A stretch of DNA of 64,000 nucleotides from Cunninghamia lanceolata (taxonomy: Eukaryota > Streptophyta > Pinopsida > Cupressales > Cupressaceae): contig BSBN01000040.1 of NCBI GenBank assembly GCA_027924645.1, forward strand, positions 682,001 to 746,000. The letters run 5' to 3'. Shown here piece by piece: positions 57,517 to 64,000 of this stretch (position 1 is the stretch's first letter; every line of letters starts with the position of its first letter). A model generated the notes under the pieces. The model saw only the letters and a list, made by a program, of their open reading frames with translations. It did not search any database and had not been told where the DNA came from. Made by a program: the position numbers and the translations under genes.

Positions 57517-60053
57517 CTAGGGCAGAAAGTTATAATGCAAAGTGGTTTTTCTGAGGTCCATGTTTTCTTTGACTCCTCCTTGTTTGAGATAGAATCCATT
57601 GTAACATGCAAGTCTTTCCATCCTGTTTAGCTCAGCACACCTACACTTATCACCTCTCCCTCCTGTCCAGTGTGGCACTGGGTAGAGAAGGATAGGGGGT
57701 TGATAAGTAAGAGGCAACCATGCTACTCCCTTTTGCTCTGAGATCTAGATGTACCTACGTAACCTCTCAAACATATTCATGAAGTTGTGGAAAGAGTGGG
57801 GTTCCTTCTTTTGTAATTCTGGAGTTAGGCTATTCCACCTGTTCTGCACATACCTTTAACAATTCTGAATGACAGACACTGCTAATCTCTGTATTCTTCT
57901 ATGATCTCCGAGTCTTAAATCCATGATCACCTTACCTAGACCCTTATGAGAAAGTAATTTTAGCCATTGGGTCAAGATCACTTCAGGTTCTAAGGCTTCT
58001 TTCCTAATTAGCAGTGGCTCCTTCTTTTCCTGCTCCTCATATTGGTCCATCAGTACTCCCTTGAGTTCATTTTTAAAGTATGACATTAGTGCTCTGATCT
58101 GTAGGTCTCCAACATAGCTGCAGGGGTTCCACTCTATGTCCTCATCCATCAGGTAATTACGCAGATAATATTCACACAACTGGTCTTGTTCTTCTAAACT
58201 GACCTCTTTGAAATGATTGCAAAAAATGTGCCTTGAATGTAATTCAGGTTAGTTATTGATAAATTTATTAAACTAAAAACTAAGGAACTTCTCTTTCAGA
58301 AACAATTCATAAACCCTAGGTGGAGGCCTACAACCAATGATTTGCTCGACTCTATCAATAACTTCTTCGAAACGATCCTCTAACCTCTTGATTGTCAAAT
58401 CTTTTTCTACAATTGATGCATTGAAACTATGTTTTTCTTTTTACCAATTCTCTTTTTCTTTGTTAGTCTTATCAGTCAATTTCATTAGCTCAAAGCCCAA
58501 AGACAAGGTAGTATGGTACTCTGGGGTCCTTGTCACAGGAGGTTGGAGAGTAAGTACTTCTTCTTTCTCAATTTTTGTTTTATTTTCAGCCAAGTGTGCC
58601 AAAAAGTCTAAGTTAGAACCATGGCCATAATTTTGGATCTTCTCCTCCAACTCCTGAATTCTTTTCTCTTTTCTTTATTTTTTTCTTCATATCCCCTTAC
58701 CTATTCCTCCAGCTATCTTATTATGTCCAACGCTTCTTGAAGTTCCTTCCTGATATCTCTGTCCTCTAACAATTCCTTTTGTTTTTCAACATTGTCATCA
58801 TTCCTTTCTCTAAGAACATCAAAAACTTCTTTAACAGAATCATCTGGCATAGGTTTATCCATCTTTCTTGCAGTAAATAGGTCTTCTGTCTCAAAGTCAG
58901 AAGAAGAAATATACTTCCGTTTCTTTACAGGCATATCAACATTTTCACAAGCATCTGCAGAGACATCCTCAAGGGGGTTTTCACCTCTATCTGAATCTAG
59001 ATTCAGAGGAGTTGGATCATTGTCCTACTGGCTTATATTTTTTTCCTCTCCTCTCTGTTTCTCAACAACTTGCTCTTTGGCACCTTGCCTCCTTAACCTC
59101 CTTGAGCATCTAAGTGTGATTGTTACCTGCTTATCTGCCTTTTTCCCCTTTTTATTGTCCCCCTTCTTCCTCTTTTCCCCTGCACTTCCTTCTTTTGTTG
59201 CACTCTTGTGTTTACTCACTCCCTTCCTATGCTTCTTTTCCCTACCAGATGTTGAAGGAGTGGTTCTTTTGGTTTGAGGGGTGGATGTTGAGGGTTCCTC
59301 AGCTGATACAGACCTAAACTCTGGAGGGTTCTCATATTGTGGCTCTTCCTGCTCAGTTTCAAGAGGAGGCTCAGGCTCATATGGAATTTCAACTTCTGGT
59401 TCTGGTGCCTCTAAAAGCGATGAAATGTCTACACATTGTTTAAAAGCTTCCCATCCAATCTATGGGTACTGAATCCTTAAACTCCTTTTTATTAGCAAAC
59501 TATCAAACAATGGTGGGAAAGAGTAGTGTCTGCCTGTTGTCTCTAATATTCTGAGGACATCCTTTTCAACATAGTATACAGATAGTTTTTCATGTCACAA
59601 ATGGTTGAGCAATTTAAGTTGTGCAGTATATAACATATTGTATCTACCATCACAGGTAATATACTTGATAATATAATAGGCACATTTCCCCCAAAAGAAG
59701 AGAAGAGATAGTCATTTGGTACCTTGTGTGGTTGAATCCAGGTGTTTACCTCTTTCACAAAACTCCTCCCTAGCCACGGCTGCATCAGCTCTAGTCAGGT
59801 ACTTGGACCTTGTCTGTGGCAACCCTGTAACATGTGCAATAACTAACTTGGAAGCATCTATAGTTAACCCCTTCACCATTGCTTCATCATACTGTAGAGT
59901 AAATGCAAATTCTTTTGTCATATCATCATCAAACTCTGTCAATTTCAGGAAATAATCTAACCAACCTACTCTCGTGAAGAGTGGGAGAACCATCACATCC
60001 TCCAGTAGTTCCTTATGTGCTGAAGGTTCTTTTTTGATCATGTCTCCTCCCAT
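57517..60053 (-). pseudogene. ORF3 of element B: unknown protein in env position (broken)
   Basis: Same domain order and ends as ORF3 of element A: MGGDMIKKEPSAHKE at the start and LHYNFLP before the stop. Open pieces are 59712-60053 (N-terminal domain), 59025-59219 (Lys-rich part, GEKRKKGDNKKGKKADK), 58713-58934 (KKRKYISSS and SEDLF-like patch), 58441-58650 and 57856-58179 (helical domain), and 57517-57717 (Cys/Trp tail with HWTGGRGDKCRCAEL). Where A has a stop, B often has a sense codon and the reverse (for example A has TGA where B reads Arg in LLEDRDIRKE). The original gene was therefore one long frame. Function unknown. Confidence 0.75.
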
Positions 60054-60952
60054 TACCGCTGTGAATTGCAAACTCTATAGTGTCAATTTTCTGCACAATG
60101 TCAATTTCTGTTGCTTAATTCCTGCTGCTTCAGCTTGCCACCCCAAAGAACCAATCTGCCTCTTCTTTCCTTTGCACTATAACTTCCTTAGGGTACTAAT
60201 TCACTTGTTGGCAAAATAAGGTAAGTTCATGGCACAAAATATTTGTTTGATTTTCTTGAAAGGCAAGGTTGTTCAAAGGCAAATGTTTTTCTAATGGCAA
60301 AAATCAAAATAACCCTCCCCCTAACTTAATTCTGAAGTGACCTCACTTCATGTGGTAGGTATTACGGCACGAGGAGGAGTGATTAAAAGAAATGGTGATA
60401 ATATTCGTCGCATGCATGAAATAAACTATTACTAATCATGAATATAAAAAGAAATCTAGCTGTAATAATGGAAAGTTATTGAATGTACATATGAAGTGGA
60501 AATGAATAATTAACATACCTTGGAAATTGGGAACAACTCGTATGATTTGAGATGATATGCATGCGGCGAACGAGATATAGGTTGATAGAAGGTGACGGGT
60601 ATGGTTGCAGAGATATAATGGGATAACAAGTGATGATGGAGAAAAGCACTAAGTCATTAATGTGAAGTGATAGGTGGAACAATAGAATGAAGCAATTGAA
60701 AATGATTATGGGCATGTGGAATGGGCAAGAGAATTGAGGTATTATTCACCAAGTGATGGAATAGAGCGGCATGCAAATGGTGCTATGGGTGCCTTCAGCA
60801 CAAGTCTCGATTGGTTAATTGGAAATATATTTATTAGGTCCTAGCTGAGTTAGGCCCCAACTGAATGAGTGAAAAATAGGTCCCAGTGGAAATAACTTTT
60901 TGTAACCATGGAAATTGTGTGGTGTGTACATGTGATTTAAAAACAAAGAAAT
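60054..60952 (-). other. Spacer between pol and ORF3, element B
   Basis: Aligns with the spacer of element A. Contains a purine tract at 60313-60329 and no convincing reading frame. Confidence 0.65.
60313..60329 (-). other. Internal polypurine-tract-like motif, element B
   Basis: Minus strand TTAAGTTAGGGGGAGGG, the counterpart of 30619-30635 and similar to the 3' tract of the same element. Confidence 0.5.
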
Positions 60953-62330
60953 TTAATTTTTAGCAACAGGGGTTGAGTATTGCAACTCAACCTCCACATC
61001 ACTGGACAATGTTGGTGTATTAGCATCTGAATGTTTATCGTCTAGTGTCACAGCATCATCATCAGGAGTATCAGGAGGAGCATACTGAGCAACTAAGGAA
61101 ACAAGAAAGTCATCCTTTTGAAGTGGCTTTTTATACAATTTTAGCCTATGCCCATTTACCAGTAGTGAAAATTGAACTTCATCAATAGTCTACAATTGAA
61201 CTGCACCATTAGGAAAGACTTGCTTTATCTCATATGGGCCTAACCAACGTGACCGAAGCTTGCCCTTGAAGTCTTTATACCTTGAATCATAAAGGAGTGC
61301 CCAGTCACCTACAGTAAATTCCTTTGATTTGATGTACTTGTCATGCCATTTTGCCCTTTGTTTCTGTATGACCTCTGTATGATGAATGGCCTCCAGTCTA
61401 ATTTCATCCAAGGCATTCAAATATTGTAGCCTTTCCTGCTGTGCAGTGGTCAAATTCATTCCTAGGTCTATTGTTGTCCTCAGGGTTTTGTGTTCAAATT
61501 CAATAGGTAGGATTGATGTCTTACCATAGACTATCTCATAAGGTGTAAACCCTGTAGTTGTCTTCCAGGTTGTTATGTATGCCCAAATAGCTTCAAGGAG
61601 CCTAGAAACCCAATCTCTTCTATGAAGCTGCACTGTCTTTGTTAGGATGTTCTCAATTTCTCTATTAGTAACTTCCACCTGACCATTAGCCTGAGGATGG
61701 TATGAAGTGGATTTCTTATGCCTGATCTGATATTCTTCAACCAATTTGGTTATTAAATTAGATGTAAACTGTGGTCCCTAGTCCGTTACTATTTCTCTTG
61801 GAACACCATACCTAGTGAAGATGTCTTCATACAAGAATTTGGCCACATTGTCATCTCTGGCAAACTGTAATGCCTTCACTTCAACCCATTTAGTTAAGTA
61901 TTTAGTACACACTAGGATATATTCTTTGTTGTTTGATGCAGGAGATATAGTACCCACAAAATTTAAACCCCACTTGTCAAAAGGAGCCAATGAGATTTGG
62001 GCTGCAAAGGCATCTTGTCACTTCTAATAGGCCTACCCATTCTCTGGCATCTATCACAGCTCCTAGTGTATTTGACAACATCTTTATGAAGTGTTGGCCA
62101 GTAATATCCTATTGTCAGGATATTGAAGGTTGTCCTCTTAGCTGCAAAATGTCCTCCACAAGGCTCATCATGACAAGCCTTCATTACATCAAATACTTCA
62201 TCCTCCCTGATACATCTTTCCATAATATTGTCTAGTCCAGTGTAAAATAGAAATCCAGAAAATCCAAGAGTAAGAGAAACATTTATGAACTAGCTGCCTC
62301 TTCTCCCTTGGAGAGAAGTATCCTGGAATC
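60953..62330 (-). pseudogene. Integrase and pol C-terminus, element B
   Basis: The zinc-finger half is clear: EPCGGHFAAKRT, GYYWPTLHKDV and CDRCQRMGRP (61963-62223). The core has DKWGLNFVGTI (the first catalytic Asp is now Asn), TKWVEVKALQFA, a second Asp region broken by TAG (61778-61990 ends there), then HPQANGQVEVTNREIENIL (61190-61744). The C-terminal part includes WLGPYEIKQVFPNGAVQL and ends with QYSTPVAKN at the TAA at 60953. Confidence 0.85.
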
Positions 62331-64000
62331 TACCCTGTAACCAAATAATTGGCTATATCTGCATACCATGGAGTGTGTATAGTGAGAGAAAATAGATGCT
62401 CATCAGGAAAAGAATCATCAACCACTCCATCTGAAGACTGTGTAGGTAGTCTGGACAGAAAATCTGCAACAACATTGGCCTTGCCTGGTTTGCCAACAAT
62501 TGTAATATCAAACTCTTGCAACAACAATAACCACCTTACAAGTCTGCCACCTACTATGGGTTTATTCATCGAGTATCTGATGGTTGCATGATCTGTATGG
62601 ATGAAAACCTTGTAACCAATTATGTAGTGCCTGAATTTATTAATTGCATAAACAACTGGTAACATCTCTTTCTCTATCATAGTATAGTTTAACTCGGCTC
62701 CTTGCAGATTCTTACTTACATAGTATATGACATACTACTTGTTTCCTTCTTGTTGACCCAGGACTACTCTAATGGCAAAATTAGATGCATCTGTATGGAT
62801 GTGAAAAGGCAGTGACCAATTTAGACCTCTGAGGACAGGGGCTTGGGTCAAGGATGCTTTTAGCTTTTCAAAAGAGATCTGATAATCTGATGTCCATTCA
62901 AATTCACTGTCCTTGATCAGTAGGGTAAACAGAGCGGCAACAATCTTGCTAAAATCCTGAATGAACCTCCTGTAATATCCTACATGGCCTAGGAAGCTCC
63001 TTACATCTTTCTATTTTTATGGAATAGGCAGGGTAGATATAATCTCAATCTTCTTTGGGTCAACTTGGATGCCTGCACTTGAGATGAAATGTCCCAAGAC
63101 TATTCCCCGTGTCATCATCAAAAAACACTTTTCATTACTCAAAGAGAGGTTATGCTCTGTACACCTCTTCAATACCTTCTCCAAGTTGTGTAGGGCTTCA
63201 TCATATGTGTCACCATATGCGGTGAAGTCATCCATATAAACCTCCATACTTTCATGGGTAAAATAAGAGAAAATGCTTAAGACTGCTCTTTGAAATGTAG
63301 CTGGAGTGTTGCATAGCCCAAAGGGTAAGATAGAGTATGCATATGTCCCCCAAGGGTAGGTAAACGTTGTCTTGTCCTGATCTTTTGGAGCAATCTTAAT
63401 CTGGTTATAACCACTAAAACCATCAAGAAAGGAAAAATATTTCTTGCCTGCTAAAGAGTCAAGAACTTGGTCAATAAAAGGTAATGAAAAGTGTTCCTTT
63501 CTAGTAGCAATATTCAATTCTCTGTAATCAACACAGACCCTCCATTTGCAACCTTTCTTGGGGACTATAACCAATGGTGAAACCCATTCACTGTCTGAAA
63601 TGGGGTATATAAAACCTACGTCCAAAAGCTTCTAAAGCTCAACTTTAACAATTTCTCTGAGGGCTGGATTCATGCGCCTCTGTTGCTACTTGATTGGTCT
63701 ATATCCATCATCTATGTATATCTTGTGCATGCACAAGGCAGGATTAATGCCTTTCATATCATTGTAATCCCAAGCAAATGTTGTTGAGTGTGTGTGTAAT
63801 ATTGCATGCAGGGATTGCAGTTGTTCATCAGTTAGTGTATTGTTAATATTCAACATCTTACCTGCTTGACTTCTACTTGTTTGGACAGTTCTTGAACGGA
63901 AGACAAATCAAGGCTGGGTAATACAGGTAATCATTGTTGAGGTAATAACGCATGGAAGATTTGGGAGACTTCTTCTAATGAACTGCTGGGTATTATGCTA
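62331..64000 (-). pseudogene. RNase H, RT and protease-RT linker, element B (runs off window)
   Basis: RNase H: EKEMLPVVYAINKFRHYI and FIHTDHATIRYSMNKP (62330-62680). RT: 202 open codons at 63017-63625 with GFIYPISDSEWVSPL, WRVCVDYRELN, YSILPFGLCNTPATFQ and the catalytic VYMDDFTAYGD near 63226-63240. A TAG at 63686-63688 matches the TAG at 34015-34017 of element A. The sequence continues to the window end in the linker. Confidence 0.85.

Larger units (their letters stand above)
56069..64000 (-). mobile_element. Element B: second Athila-like element with ORF3, right part outside window
   Basis: Same family as element A in the same orientation: LTR (56069-57461), polypurine tract, ORF3, spacer with internal purine tract, pol. 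The window ends in the protease-RT linker, so gag, the PBS and the 5' LTR are not seen. It differs from A by many substitutions and short indels, and its stops are mostly at different places. It is inserted in LINE 2. The other side of the target duplication is out of view. Confidence 0.9.

Noticed and set aside
1..64000. tRNA, rRNA or intact host protein genes
   Set aside because: I looked for long spliced or unspliced frames outside elements and for tRNA-like cloverleaf motifs and found none convincing. PBS matches are primer sites, not tRNA genes.

Overview
The window is plant nuclear DNA made almost entirely of nested transposable elements. The evidence is Ty3/gypsy polyproteins with plant-type primer-binding sites (initiator Met tRNA and an Asp-like tRNA), plant-type LINEs with a DUF4283-like ORF1, copia-like and gypsy-like solo LTRs, AT-rich filler, and no intact host gene. 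The density of nested insertions fits a large-genome seed plant. A gymnosperm is plausible, but the sequence does not prove it. Percentages and difference counts below were made by eye.

Layout. 1-4213: a 2.25-kb direct repeat in two copies, each with a GGTACC-rich inverted minisatellite. About 4693-8041: a decayed minus-strand gypsy element (D) that kept gag, protease and the integrase C-terminus but lost RT, RNase H and the integrase core. 8537-19649: a probable 3.2-kb solo LTR, split by a young 7.9-kb minus-strand chromovirus (10889-18800; equal 1607-bp LTRs, TSD GAAAG, one open 1537-codon gag-pol). 20773-22046 and 22900-25597: two more solo LTRs, the second inside a tandem duplication. 26395-40326: a full-length but mutated minus-strand Athila-like element (A; TSD AAAGG), with a solo LTR (34648-36456, TSD CCTAG) inside its protease region. 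40843-48379: a decayed plus-strand chromovirus (C; TSD GATAC). A and C both sit in the 3' part of one old LINE. 49278-52914: AT-rich DNA with a 371-bp solo LTR and a near-perfect foldback. 52915-56068: a second LINE (ORF1, endonuclease, start of RT), cut by a second Athila-like element (B), which runs off the window at 64000.

How the parts work together. The young chromovirus is the only element that looks close to autonomous: one polyprotein would supply capsid, protease, RT, RNase H and a chromodomain-type integrase. Its protease reads Asp-Leu-Gly where chromoviruses normally have Asp-Ser/Thr-Gly. Elements A and B have gag, PR, RT, RNase H and IN, then about 0.9 kb of spacer with a second polypurine tract, then a third ORF of about 820 codons in the place where other Athila elements carry an env-like gene. 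That ORF has no obvious membrane segment. It has a conserved N-terminal domain, a lysine-rich stretch, a coiled coil and a Cys/Trp-containing tail, and I do not recognise its function. It is the best candidate here for something poorly described.

Age. Insertion order can be read from nesting. Decayed coding regions carry many stops, very often TAG where the family has Gln, as expected from C-to-T change at methylated CHG sites.
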